A DNA stretch of 64,000 nt, taken from NCBI RefSeq assembly GCF_051488685.1, contig NZ_JBPSEH010000006.1:124001-188000 (forward strand). The letters are read 5' to 3'. A model generated the notes under the pieces. The model was not told the origin of the DNA, did no database searches, and saw only the letters and a program-made list of their open reading frames with translations. The stretch comes from Melioribacter sp051488685 (GTDB taxonomy: Bacteria; Bacteroidota; Ignavibacteria; Ignavibacteriales; Melioribacteraceae). Numbering within the stretch: position 1 is the first letter of the stretch; each line of letters starts with the position of its first letter. The translations under genes were made by a program, and so were the position numbers. Of this stretch, positions 9,015 through 17,262 are shown piece by piece.

Positions 9015-10391
9015 ATGGGAAAAGACATTTACAACCAAACTGCAAGTTCAGAAAAGAAGTCTGCTGACGACATCATTCAGGAACTCTATTCACTTGTCGA
9101 TAAAGAAAATTTGGAGAATGACCTTGAATTTGTATGCGGACTGATTTCTCATGAAGATAAAGGAGTCCGTAATGCGGCAAGTATGCTGCTATTGAGCAGA
9201 AAGCCGGAGAAAGCACCTAAACTGATAGTCCCTTTTATTTCCTCTGAAGATATTTCAGTCCGCAATCTTGCTGGCGAAATTCTGGTAAAATTTGGGAGTC
9301 TATCCGTCCAATGGCTGATCGAATACAATAGCGATAAAAGCGACGACGACCAGAAATTTATCATCGATTTGCTCGGATTGATTGGCGACCCAGCAGCAGG
9401 AAATCATATAATGGAAGTATTAAGCGCAACAGATAACGATAATGTAATTCTTGCATGCATCGAAGCGCTTGGAAATATCAAGTTCGAAGAGTCAATCGAT
9501 ATCTTGCTTCTTTTTTACGAACGGAATGAATTGTATAAACCTACGATTGTCGAAGCGCTGGGTAAAATTGGTTCGCAAAGAGCTCTCGATTTTCTCCTTT
9601 CGAGATTCAACAGAGAAGACGACCTGACAAAATATTCGATTATCGAAAGTTTGGGCACGATCGGCGATATTAATACATATTTCTTTTTATTAGAACAAAT
9701 TCCCAATATACACGGGCCGCTCGTGTGGCCATTAATTACGTCAATTTACCAGTTAAAGGAAAAGTTTAATCTTGATATTCCATACGAAGACAAGATGAAA
9801 AGCCTTCTTTTGTATACGCTTAATGAAGGCAGTGCCGACCACAAAAAAATTGCCCTGAAAATGGTAAAGATATTTAACGATAAGGATATTCTTATCGCAA
9901 GTTTAAAATTCCTGGGTGACGATTACGAGCTGGATGATATGGTGCGTGAAAAAATTTACAACAATATTGGATATTTTCTCGAAGAAATTCCGCATCTGCT
10001 CGACTCGAAACCCGAAAATATAAAACATATATTGAACCTCCTGATGGGCATTATCTCGTCATTAGGTGAAGAACAAAAAGAAGCGATACCATTACTCTTA
10101 ATTCGCAATATACTCCACGCGGTAAGCAATTATCTAAGTCATCCGGATGAAGAAGTAAGACGTACAAGTATGGAAATCCTTTTCTATCTCGATGTAGAAA
10201 CGGCGTTTCTTTTTGTAGATACGATGGTGGCAGACGAGAATATCTGGAATAAAATGAGATTGATTGAAATTCTCGAGTTACTCGAAATCGATGCTTCGAC
10301 CGAGACACTTGCCAGGTTGAGTAACGACGAGGATGAAATGGTACGCGAACGCGCCGCTGAAATTGTTAATTACAGAAAATCCACTATTTAA
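9015..10391 (+). CDS. HEAT-repeat (PBS-lyase-like) protein leading the chemotaxis operon
   Basis: 458 aa, soluble, built from repeated two-helix units of about 31-35 residues: e.g. DKGVRNAASMLLLSRKPEKA, EDISVRNLAGEILVKFG, KPTIVEALGKIGSQRALDFL, EEVRRTSMEILFYL, and a last unit DEMVRERAAEIV. Such scaffolds mediate protein binding; no catalytic motif is visible. First gene behind a sigma-54-like promoter, 11 nt before cheR, so its role is probably tied to chemotaxis signalling, perhaps as a docking or adaptor protein (inference). The fold is clear, the function is not. Confidence 0.85.
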   Translation: MGKDIYNQTASSEKKSADDIIQELYSLVDKENLENDLEFVCGLISHEDKGVRNAASMLLLSRKPEKAPKLIVPFISSEDISVRNLAGEILVKFGSLSVQWLIEYNSDKSDDDQKFIIDLLGLIGDPAAGNHIMEVLSATDNDNVILACIEALGNIKFEESIDILLLFYERNELYKPTIVEALGKIGSQRALDFLLSRFNREDDLTKYSIIESLGTIGDINTYFFLLEQIPNIHGPLVWPLITSIYQLKEKFNLDIPYEDKMKSLLLYTLNEGSADHKKIALKMVKIFNDKDILIASLKFLGDDYELDDMVREKIYNNIGYFLEEIPHLLDSKPENIKHILNLLMGIISSLGEEQKEAIPLLLIRNILHAVSNYLSHPDEEVRRTSMEILFYLDVETAFLFVDTMVADENIWNKMRLIEILELLEIDASTETLARLSNDEDEMVRERAAEIVNYRKSTI

Positions 10392-10402
10392 TTGAAAAGA
10401 TT

Positions 10403-11320
10403 ATGAATCAGCCATCAGATTTGAAATTATCGGACTTCAGAAAAAACTTGGGTAATGTACTTCCCAAGCCAATGACAATGTCACTTCCGTTATTCCAGGA
10501 AATTCGGAAATATATATATGAAAATACCGGAATTTATTTCCAGGATAATAAAAAATATCTTCTCGAAAGCAGATTACAAAGACGCATAAATTATCTGGGG
10601 CTAAAGAGTTTCGATGAATATTTTTTGCTTCTCAAGCGAAATTCCAACCCAGAAGAAAAACGATATTTTTACGAAGCAATTACAATCAACGAAACCTTCT
10701 TTTTTAGAAATCAACCTCAGCTCGATGCTATGGCATCGAAAATATTTCAGGAAATTATCAACAATAAAAAATTTCAACCTGGCTTGTTGCCTGCTCAGAA
10801 AAATAAGATTAGAATCTGGAGTGCTGCAAGTTCTTCTGGTGAAGAAGCTTATTCAATTGCAATGGTTTTCCACGATTTAATTCAACCGAAATTTCCCGAT
10901 GTTAATCTGGAAATTGTGGGTACTGATATCAACGCAAGTGTAGTGGAAACTGCCAAAGAGGGAGTTTATAAAGAATATTCAATTCGGAACATTCCACCTT
11001 ATTATCTCAAGAAGTATTTCAAAATAAATGGAAATTCGTATGAAGTGGTACCTGAAATTAAGCAGTTTGTCTCGTTTAAAGTAATGAATCTTTATGACGA
11101 CATAATGATGCGTACAATGACTGGTTTCGATGTTATTTTTTGTGCGAACGTCTTAATTTATTTCGACACTGCTTCGAAAATAAAGGTGGTTTCTCATTTA
11201 TATAATTCTCTCAATCGCGGAGGCTATCTTTTTATTGGATATTCTGAAACATTGCAGGGAATTTCGAAAGCTTTTAAGGTGGTCAGTTTTCCAAAAACCG
11301 TTGGATATAAAAAGGAGTAG
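10403..11320 (+). CDS. cheR: Chemotaxis protein methyltransferase CheR
   Basis: SAM-dependent methyltransferase that methylates glutamates on chemoreceptors. Seen: N-terminal helical domain, ITINETFFFR, the SAM-binding stretch SAASSSGEEAYSIAM (usual form CASTGEEPYS), VGTDIN, FCANVLIYFD (usual CRNVLIYF, the Arg here is Ala) and IGYSETL. 305 aa, with an N-terminal extension of about 25 residues. No C-terminal pentapeptide-binding beta-subdomain difference can be judged by eye. Confidence 0.95.
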   Translation: MNQPSDLKLSDFRKNLGNVLPKPMTMSLPLFQEIRKYIYENTGIYFQDNKKYLLESRLQRRINYLGLKSFDEYFLLLKRNSNPEEKRYFYEAITINETFFFRNQPQLDAMASKIFQEIINNKKFQPGLLPAQKNKIRIWSAASSSGEEAYSIAMVFHDLIQPKFPDVNLEIVGTDINASVVETAKEGVYKEYSIRNIPPYYLKKYFKINGNSYEVVPEIKQFVSFKVMNLYDDIMMRTMTGFDVIFCANVLIYFDTASKIKVVSHLYNSLNRGGYLFIGYSETLQGISKAFKVVSFPKTVGYKKE

Positions 11321-11328
11321 TTTTATAA

Positions 11329-11694
11329 ATGAAACGTGTAATATTAATAGCAGACGATTCTCCCACAATCAGAAAGTTTGTTAGTGTAGCATTAAGCACG
11401 AAGGGATACGAAATCATTGCCTGCGCCGATGGTATGGAAGCTCTGGAAAAATTACCCGGTAATAAAATCGATCTGCTGATAACAGACCTGAATATGCCGA
11501 ATGTCGACGGCTTTCAGTTGATCAAATCGATAAGGGAAAATGAAGAATATAAAGAACTTCCAATAATTGTGCTTTCTTCATTAGGCAGCAGTGAAGACAT
11601 ACATCGCGGACTGGAATACGGCGCAAATTCATATTTAATTAAACCCTTTGATCCGGAAAGAGTACTATACGAAGTTTCAAAATATTTGAATTAG
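11329..11694 (+). CDS. CheY-like single-domain response regulator
   Basis: 121 aa, one REC domain: acidic pair in ILIADDSP, phospho-acceptor D53 in LLITDLNMPNVDG, VLSS, and the conserved lysine in LIKPF. Lies 8 nt after cheR and 10 nt before a second, more CheY-like gene. The pair may divide switch control and signal sink duties; which one binds FliM cannot be told from sequence. Confidence 0.93.
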   Translation: MKRVILIADDSPTIRKFVSVALSTKGYEIIACADGMEALEKLPGNKIDLLITDLNMPNVDGFQLIKSIRENEEYKELPIIVLSSLGSSEDIHRGLEYGANSYLIKPFDPERVLYEVSKYLN

Positions 11695-11704
11695 GAGTAA
11701 TAAA

Positions 11705-12082
11705 ATGGCACTAAAATTCTTAGTTGTGGACGATTCTGTTACAATGAGGAGAATTGTTGCAAATTCCCTCAAATCAATCGGGTACGATAATTTCGTCGAA
11801 GCCAGCGATGGCAAAGAAGCTCTGACGAAATTGAATTCCGATGATTCAATCAATTTTGTAATTACTGACTGGAATATGCCCGAAGTTTCGGGACTCGAAC
11901 TGGTCAAAGCTATTCGTTCGGACGAAAAGAAACAATCGATCCCCATCTTAATGGTTACTACAAGGGGATTAAAAGAAGATATTCTTGAGGCATTACAGGC
12001 AAGAGTGAACAATTATATTGTAAAACCTTTTACTCCTCAAATTCTACGTGAAAAAATTGAACAAATTTTAGCCAGCGCTTAA
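11705..12082 (+). CDS. cheY: Chemotaxis response regulator CheY
   Basis: 125 aa REC domain: FLVVDDSVTMRRIV, D55 in FVITDWNMPEVSG, MVTTRG with the conserved Thr, and VNNYIVKPF with the conserved Lys. DWNMP and NNYIVKPFTP are hallmarks of true CheY. Directly followed by the cheZ gene, as in proteobacteria. Phospho-CheY should bind the FliM N-terminus encoded at 28995. Confidence 0.95.
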   Translation: MALKFLVVDDSVTMRRIVANSLKSIGYDNFVEASDGKEALTKLNSDDSINFVITDWNMPEVSGLELVKAIRSDEKKQSIPILMVTTRGLKEDILEALQARVNNYIVKPFTPQILREKIEQILASA

Positions 12083-12095
12083 TAAGAGGTACATA

Positions 12096-12884
12096 ATGGA
12101 AAATAAACTCAGTATGGAACAGGTATTTGAAAAGTTAGGGGACTTGAAGCAGTTTTTTATATTCGGTCAGAAAATTGTTCCCCTCTTCAAAAAAATTATC
12201 GATTTTATGACCGACATAGTCCCGCTACTTGAAAATGTTAACAATTCAATACAGGATACCACAAGTAAAATTCCGAAAGCGGCTCATCAAATTAGCAGTG
12301 TTACAAGCGCAACGGAAATTGCTACCAGTGAAATACTCGATATTGTAGATTCAATGTCGAATGATATGATAAAAATAAAAAACGAATTGAGCGATCTGAA
12401 AAACGGATTTCTCAATCAAAGAGTTGCTCTCGATGCATTTGCGCAAAAAGTACCTGCATCGAGCGAAACGCTGGAGGAACTGAAGTCCAATTTAAGTATT
12501 GACGAGCTGGAAAGTAAAGTTATTTCGCTCGAGGAAGTTATTAATAAGATTGAACTGGATGCTACAAACATTACGATTTCACTTCAGGTACAGGATATAA
12601 CGGCGCAGCAACTTGCTTCTGTCAATCACCTCATCCATTCTGTGCAGGAAAAATTATCTTCGTTGTTGATCGATTTCAATAAACAGGAAGGATTTGTATT
12701 GCCCCATGCAGAAACTCCAAAAGTAGATCCCAAAGCATTTAATCCCAATGCTAAGTACGATAGAAGCGAAGCTCATCAGTCGGTTGCTGACCAGCTAATT
12801 GAACAGGCAAAACGAAATAATAACGATAACGGAAATAAAACGTCGCAGGAAGAAATAGACAAACTTTTTCGGAACAATGGCTGA
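12096..12884 (+). CDS. cheZ: CheY-phosphatase CheZ
   Basis: 262 aa, mostly long helices, as in the CheZ four-helix bundle. The catalytic signature is QVQDITAQQL, with D167 and Q171 matching the Asp/Gln pair of E. coli CheZ (DFQDLTGQ). A flexible linker ends in SQEEIDKLF at the C-terminus. That is the position of the CheY-binding tail in known CheZ proteins, and it closely resembles the FliM N-terminal CheY-binding motif in this window (LSQQEIDQLL). Overlaps cheA by 8 nt. Confidence 0.85.
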   Translation: MENKLSMEQVFEKLGDLKQFFIFGQKIVPLFKKIIDFMTDIVPLLENVNNSIQDTTSKIPKAAHQISSVTSATEIATSEILDIVDSMSNDMIKIKNELSDLKNGFLNQRVALDAFAQKVPASSETLEELKSNLSIDELESKVISLEEVINKIELDATNITISLQVQDITAQQLASVNHLIHSVQEKLSSLLIDFNKQEGFVLPHAETPKVDPKAFNPNAKYDRSEAHQSVADQLIEQAKRNNNDNGNKTSQEEIDKLFRNNG

Positions 12885-14706
12885 CATAACACAAAACCCA
12901 ATGCTCGTCGATCCGGAGATGAAAGAAATTGTCGACAGCTTTTTGCTGGAGACAAAAGAAATTCTTGAAAATCTCGATGTCGACTTGATGGAACTTGAAA
13001 AGTCACCTCAGGATCTGGACCTCCTGAACAAGATTTTCAGGTCATTTCATACCATCAAAGGAACCTCCGGTTTTTTAGGATTAGAAAAACTGCCGGAAGT
13101 TACGCATAAATGCGAAGATATTTTGAATAAGTTAAGAAAAGGGGAAGCAAAGCTTTCCAGTGAACTGATGGACGGTATTCTGCTTGGATTTGATACGATC
13201 AAAGAATTACTGGTGAAAATTGAAAACGATAAAAACGAAGATGTAGAGATAGCTAATGTAATTAACGTTTTGCAAAATCTTCTTACAGGCCTAAATTCTG
13301 ATACCACCCCTAACGAATCATCCAGCCCTTCCGAAACGAAAGGAGAAAATTCGACTATTCCTACAGAACAAACAGTTACTGAGGAGGAAAACAATTCTTC
13401 TTTTGCAGACGGAAATAATCAGAAAACCGATGAAACTGTAGTGACCGTCCAACAGAAAAAAGTTTCATTACCGAAAGCAGCTCCAAAGACAGAGTCCAAG
13501 AAAACAGACAATACTATTCGCGTCGAAATTGAACGCCTGGATGCGCTCTTGAATATAGCGTCGGAGCTGGTATTGGGAAGGAACAGACTGACTCAGGTCA
13601 ACAATCAATTTGCTTTAGAGTATGAAGGCACCAACTACGCAAAAGACCTTGCCGACGCCACCAAACAAATTGACCTTATGACTACAGAGTTACAGCTTGT
13701 GGTAATGAAACTGAGAATGATTAAGATTGGTAAAGTCTTCAATAGATTTCCCCGGTTAGTCAGGGATTTGTGCAAAGAATTGAATAAAGAAGTGGAATTG
13801 AAAATTTTTGGTGAGGATACCGAAGTAGATAAAAATCTGATCGAAGAAATTAACGATCCCCTTGTGCACTTAATTCGTAATGCCGTTGATCATGGAGTTG
13901 AAAAGCCAGAGGTTCGCGAAGCTGCAGGCAAACCGCGTACGGGAACTGTTATTCTTTCAGCAGAGCACGAGGGTAATAATATCGTAATTACAATTGAAGA
14001 CGACGGAAAAGGAATTGATCCTGAAGTGATTAAAGATAAGGCAATTAAGAAAGGTTTCCTTGCTCCCGAAAGAGCCAAAGAACTCTCCAAACAGGAAGCT
14101 TATAATTTGATTTTCCACCCCGGCTTTTCGACTGCTGAACAGGTCAGTAATGTCTCCGGTCGTGGAGTGGGAATGGATGTGGTTAAGACAAATGTAACAA
14201 AATTACGTGGTACAATTGCCGTTGAATCTGAAGTTGGCAAAGGAACAAAAATCATACTCCGTCTTCCTTTGACACTTGCAATAATATCCGGCATGATCGT
14301 GGAAGCCTGCGGTCAAAAATTAGTAATTCCACTTCATTCCGTTATTGAAGTAATAAGAGTAAATAAAGAACAAATAGAAACCATAAGGGGCAAAGAGGTA
14401 ATCAATCTGAGAGACACGGTTTTACCAATTATAGGTCTCGACGAATTAATTAATCATTCGAGCAATGGCAACGGCAAAGAAAGGCAATGGCAGTATATCG
14501 TTGAAGTTGGAATTGCTGAAAAGAGATTTGGTATTAAAGTAGATAATCTCATCGGTCAGCAGGAGGTGGTAATTAAATCGCTCGGAAATTATCTCGGTAA
14601 AATTGACGGCATTGCAGGTTCAACAATTATGGGAGACGGAACCGTTGTCATCATCCTTGATATTAATGAATTATTCAATAAAATGGAAAAACGTTTAGAT
14701 GCATAA
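12877..14706 (+). CDS. cheA: Chemotaxis histidine kinase CheA
   Basis: 609 aa. P1 Hpt domain with H58 in FRSFHTIKGTSGFLGL. Residues about 145-205 are a Ser/Thr/Glu-rich linker where the CheY-binding P2 domain would normally sit; I see no P2. Then P3 dimerisation (IERLDALLNIASELVLGRNRL), P4 kinase (LIRNAVDHGVE, DDGKGID, GRGVGMDVV) and P5, the CheW-like domain. The partner CheW and receptors are not in the window. Overlaps cheZ and cheB by 8 nt each, indicating tight coupling. Confidence 0.96.
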   Translation: MADITQNPMLVDPEMKEIVDSFLLETKEILENLDVDLMELEKSPQDLDLLNKIFRSFHTIKGTSGFLGLEKLPEVTHKCEDILNKLRKGEAKLSSELMDGILLGFDTIKELLVKIENDKNEDVEIANVINVLQNLLTGLNSDTTPNESSSPSETKGENSTIPTEQTVTEEENNSSFADGNNQKTDETVVTVQQKKVSLPKAAPKTESKKTDNTIRVEIERLDALLNIASELVLGRNRLTQVNNQFALEYEGTNYAKDLADATKQIDLMTTELQLVVMKLRMIKIGKVFNRFPRLVRDLCKELNKEVELKIFGEDTEVDKNLIEEINDPLVHLIRNAVDHGVEKPEVREAAGKPRTGTVILSAEHEGNNIVITIEDDGKGIDPEVIKDKAIKKGFLAPERAKELSKQEAYNLIFHPGFSTAEQVSNVSGRGVGMDVVKTNVTKLRGTIAVESEVGKGTKIILRLPLTLAIISGMIVEACGQKLVIPLHSVIEVIRVNKEQIETIRGKEVINLRDTVLPIIGLDELINHSSNGNGKERQWQYIVEVGIAEKRFGIKVDNLIGQQEVVIKSLGNYLGKIDGIAGSTIMGDGTVVIILDINELFNKMEKRLDA

Positions 14707-15799
14707 CATTTCTGTTCTTGTGGTGGACGATTCGGCTTTCATGCGGAAATCGATCTCTTTAATGCTTGAAAGCGATCCTTCAATTAAAGTAGTGGCAACT
14801 GCACGCAACGGTCAGGAAGGCGTCGAATTGGCTCAGAAATTACGACCCGACTTGATTACGATGGATATTGAAATGCCAGTTATGGACGGACTGACTGCTC
14901 TAAAAAAAATAATGGATACCGCTCCTACATCTGTAATAATGATTAGCTCTCTTACGACAGAAGGTGCAGAAGCCACGATCAAAGCAATGGAATTGGGCGC
15001 TGTCGATTTTATTCCTAAAGAACTTTCGTATGTAAATGTCAATATCGGCAAGATTAAAGAAGATCTAATTACCAAAGTTAAAGAGATCACACGCCATAAA
15101 CTTATTACATCCCGCTTAGACAGTATACGTAATTTAGAAAAAAAGAAACCTGTATATATTTCGGGAAAAGAGCTGCCCAAATTAAATTACAATGCCATTT
15201 CGATCGGAATTTCAACGGGAGGTCCTCTTTCACTACAAAAAATTATACCCAATTTTTCTGGAGAGATTCATATACCAATATTCATCGTACAACACATGCC
15301 ACCTAAATTTACAAAATCGCTGGCTGATAGACTTAATACTCTCTCCCAGCTCGAAGTAAAAGAAGCTGAAGATGGAGAAGTGGTCAGAGGAGGTGTTGTT
15401 TATTTAGCCCCAGGCGGGATGCATATGAAATTAAAAAAAGTAAGCAATCTTAATCACGCAATAGAAATTACACCGGAACCTGCCACAACTCTGCATCGTC
15501 CTTCGGTCGACGTTACAATGACTTCCGTAGTTGAACATTACGGAAAAAATACTCTCGCAATTATAATGACCGGGATGGGCAAAGACGGACTCGAGGCTGT
15601 CAAATTATTAAAATCAAAAGGAGGCATTGCAATCGCCCAGGACGAGGAAACCTGCGTGGTTTACGGTATGCCAAAAGCTATTGTCGAAGCGGGACTTGCG
15701 GATTTAATTTTACCACTCGAAAAAATACCAGCCACAATTAACGGAGCATTAGTAAATGGAAAAGAACCAGTTCCAAGATATAGTAATGAGAGACTTTAA
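14699..15799 (+). CDS. cheB: Chemotaxis protein-glutamate methylesterase CheB
   Basis: REC domain with D56 in LITMDIEMPVMDG joined to a methylesterase domain. Catalytic residues are visible: S172 in GISTGG, H199 in VQHMPP, D296 in MTGMGKDG. 366 aa, normal. Removes methyl groups from receptors and counteracts CheR. The 3' end overlaps the next small gene by 44 nt. Confidence 0.96.
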   Translation: MHNISVLVVDDSAFMRKSISLMLESDPSIKVVATARNGQEGVELAQKLRPDLITMDIEMPVMDGLTALKKIMDTAPTSVIMISSLTTEGAEATIKAMELGAVDFIPKELSYVNVNIGKIKEDLITKVKEITRHKLITSRLDSIRNLEKKKPVYISGKELPKLNYNAISIGISTGGPLSLQKIIPNFSGEIHIPIFIVQHMPPKFTKSLADRLNTLSQLEVKEAEDGEVVRGGVVYLAPGGMHMKLKKVSNLNHAIEITPEPATTLHRPSVDVTMTSVVEHYGKNTLAIIMTGMGKDGLEAVKLLKSKGGIAIAQDEETCVVYGMPKAIVEAGLADLILPLEKIPATINGALVNGKEPVPRYSNERL

Positions 15800-16001
15800 T
15801 ATTACTTCTGCCAGATCGGGTAATTTAATTAAAGCCAGGGATGTAAAATTTAATGGCTACTCTAAAATTACCGTCGAAGACGACGAGAACGAAGACGTAA
15901 AAATTTATCTGAAAAAAGATATTAACGACGTTGTCAAAGAAATTAAATTCGTCTGCTCATGTGGCCAGACCAAAACAGTTATACTCGATTATAATGAGTA
16001 A
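15756..16001 (+). CDS. Small CSCG-containing protein, unknown function
   Basis: 81 aa, soluble, mixed charge, ending in FVCSCGQTKTVILDY. Two cysteines in CSC-G could bind a metal or form a disulfide, but there is no second pair in the chain. The start at 15756 is supported by GGAG 9 nt upstream even though it lies 44 nt inside cheB; an ATG at 15786 is the alternative. Last gene of the chemotaxis operon, before a hairpin and the next promoter. I do not recognise the family. Confidence 0.7.
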   Translation: MEKNQFQDIVMRDFNITSARSGNLIKARDVKFNGYSKITVEDDENEDVKIYLKKDINDVVKEIKFVCSCGQTKTVILDYNE

Positions 16002-16013
16002 TAATTGTCAACT

Positions 16014-16027
16014 GTCTAATTTTAGCC
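16014..16027. promoter_or_regulatory. Candidate enhancer-binding site, copy 2
   Basis: GTCTAATTTTAGCC, two mismatches from the palindrome GGCTAATATTAGCC. Its centre is about 61 bp before the GG of the -24 element at 16081. Confidence 0.6.
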
Positions 16028-16034
16028 AATCATT

Positions 16035-16066
16035 GAGCGTTCATATCACACAAAACGCTTGTTTTT
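16035..16066 (+). terminator. Possible terminator of the chemotaxis operon
   Basis: AGCGTT (16036-16041) pairs with AACGCT (16054-16059), followed by TGTTTTT. The stem is short (6 bp) with a 12-nt loop, so strength is uncertain. It lies between the operator-like site and the sigma-54 promoter, where it could insulate the flgB operon. Confidence 0.45.
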
Positions 16067-16079
16067 AAGCCTTTCTAAA

Positions 16080-16095
16080 TGGCACTTGTTTTGGA
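16080..16095 (+). promoter_or_regulatory. Sigma-54 (-24/-12) promoter of the flgB operon
   Basis: TGGCACTTGTTTTGGA: perfect TGGCAC, five-base spacer, then TTGGA in place of TTGCA. The best -24 match in the window. It ends 34 nt before the flgB ATG. Confidence 0.75.
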
Positions 16096-16116
16096 TAGTT
16101 TTATATAAAATTATCC
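16093..16116. repeat. 24-bp near-perfect palindrome at the flgB transcription start
   Basis: Arms GGATAGTTTTAT and ATAAAATTATCC, with one mismatched pair, meet without a spacer. It overlaps the -12 element and the predicted start site, so it could be a repressor site on DNA or a weak 5' leader hairpin on RNA. Confidence 0.6.
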
Positions 16117-16129
16117 AGAATAAGTGGAA

Positions 16130-16525
16130 ATGGAAAATTCAATAAAGCTTCTCGAAAATCTTTTAGACTATTGTGCTGTAAAGAATAAAGTAATTGCAAA
16201 TAACATTGCAAATATTCAGACTGAAAATTACAAACGGGAAGATGTAGAATTTAAAAACCTCCTGGAAGAAAATTCCAACACACTTCTTAGGACAACCGAA
16301 TCGAAGCATTTAAAATCACTAAACGATCCTTTTGACAGACAGAATCGATTTAGAATTGTTACAGACGATAATACTGAAAGTCTATCGGGGATAAATAATG
16401 TAAATATTGAACAGGAAATGGCCGAGCTGGCAGAAAATACATTGCGTTTCAAGTTTGCTTCTAAAAAAGTTAGCGAATACTATAAAATGATTCAAAAAGT
16501 AATAAGCGGAGGAGGAAGAATTTGA
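16130..16525 (+). CDS. flgB: Flagellar basal-body rod protein FlgB
   Basis: Proximal rod subunit, exported by the flagellar type III system. Seen: N-terminal VIANNIANIQTENYKREDVEF (rod signature NNIAN with YKR) and the C-terminal helix with EMAELAENTLRFKFASKKVSEYYKMI. About 131 aa. I prefer the ATG at 16130; an in-frame GTG at 16124 is possible and neither has a good ribosome site. Ends in a 4-nt TTGA overlap with flgC. Confidence 0.94.
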   Translation: MENSIKLLENLLDYCAVKNKVIANNIANIQTENYKREDVEFKNLLEENSNTLLRTTESKHLKSLNDPFDRQNRFRIVTDDNTESLSGINNVNIEQEMAELAENTLRFKFASKKVSEYYKMIQKVISGGGRI

Positions 16526-17025
16526 AATTATCCGGTAGTATGTTCGGCCTTAGTATAAGTGCGCGGGGCATGAGTATTCAGAGAAAAAAAATGGAACTCA
16601 TATCCCAGAACATTGCAAATGCCGACACCGTGCGAACTATTGACGGGCAACCATATCAACGTCAATTTTTACAGGTGAGACAGGAACAAAACAGTTTCGC
16701 TTCCAGACTGAAGTTAGAAGAAGGCGAACTGATCAGGTTGAACACTACCAATCCGAATCATTTAGTCAGGGAAAACGGTTATTCAGTTGGATTGCCGCCT
16801 GTAAATAACGATGTTGAAGTTAATGTCACTACAGACTCCCGACCCGGCGATCTTGTTTATATGCCCGACAATCCCGACGCCGATGAAAACGGATATGTGC
16901 GTCTGTCGAATGTAAATATTATTAACGAAATGGTAGATATGATTGCAGCTACACGTGCTTACGAAGCCAATCTAACAGCTTTAAATTCATCAAAGCAAAT
17001 GATTAAAGATTCTCTGGAGATATAA
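16522..17025 (+). CDS. flgC: Flagellar basal-body rod protein FlgC
   Basis: Rod protein, 167 aa. N-terminus SISARGMSIQRKKMELISQNIANADTVRT and C-terminus NIINEMVDMIAATRAYEANLTAL are typical. The start is TTG inside the TTGA overlap with flgB, backed by GGAGGAAG just upstream. It is the second gene in the usual flgB-flgC-fliE order, though a small gene here intervenes before fliE. Confidence 0.95.
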   Translation: MKLSGSMFGLSISARGMSIQRKKMELISQNIANADTVRTIDGQPYQRQFLQVRQEQNSFASRLKLEEGELIRLNTTNPNHLVRENGYSVGLPPVNNDVEVNVTTDSRPGDLVYMPDNPDADENGYVRLSNVNIINEMVDMIAATRAYEANLTALNSSKQMIKDSLEI

Positions 17026-17026
17026 T

Positions 17027-17260
17027 ATGAAGATTACTACAAATTCATTTGGTAATTATTCTCTCAATCGTATTAATCAAAATCAACAGATTCAAAGAAC
17101 TCAAACAGATAAAAAAAACGAATTAACCAACGCCGAAAAGCAATTCTTCGCTAATCTTTATCCGGAAAAAACGGATGAAATTCTCAAATACGAATTCTAT
17201 AACGCCAAGGGAAAAGTAAGCGGAGTGGCAGTTGGGTCATTATTTGATAAAAGAGGTTAA
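17027..17260 (+). CDS. Small orphan protein between flgC and fliE
   Basis: 77 aa, no signal peptide or membrane segment. N-terminal half is Asn/Gln-rich and probably disordered (NRINQNQQIQRTQT). The C-terminal half is more structured: LTNAEKQFFANLYPEKTDE followed by YEFYNAKGKVSGVAVGSLFDKRG. It starts 2 nt after flgC and ends 2 nt before fliE, so it is translated with rod genes. I do not recognise it; by position it could be an export or rod-assembly accessory (inference). Confidence 0.75.
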   Translation: MKITTNSFGNYSLNRINQNQQIQRTQTDKKNELTNAEKQFFANLYPEKTDEILKYEFYNAKGKVSGVAVGSLFDKRG

Positions 17261-17262
17261 TC

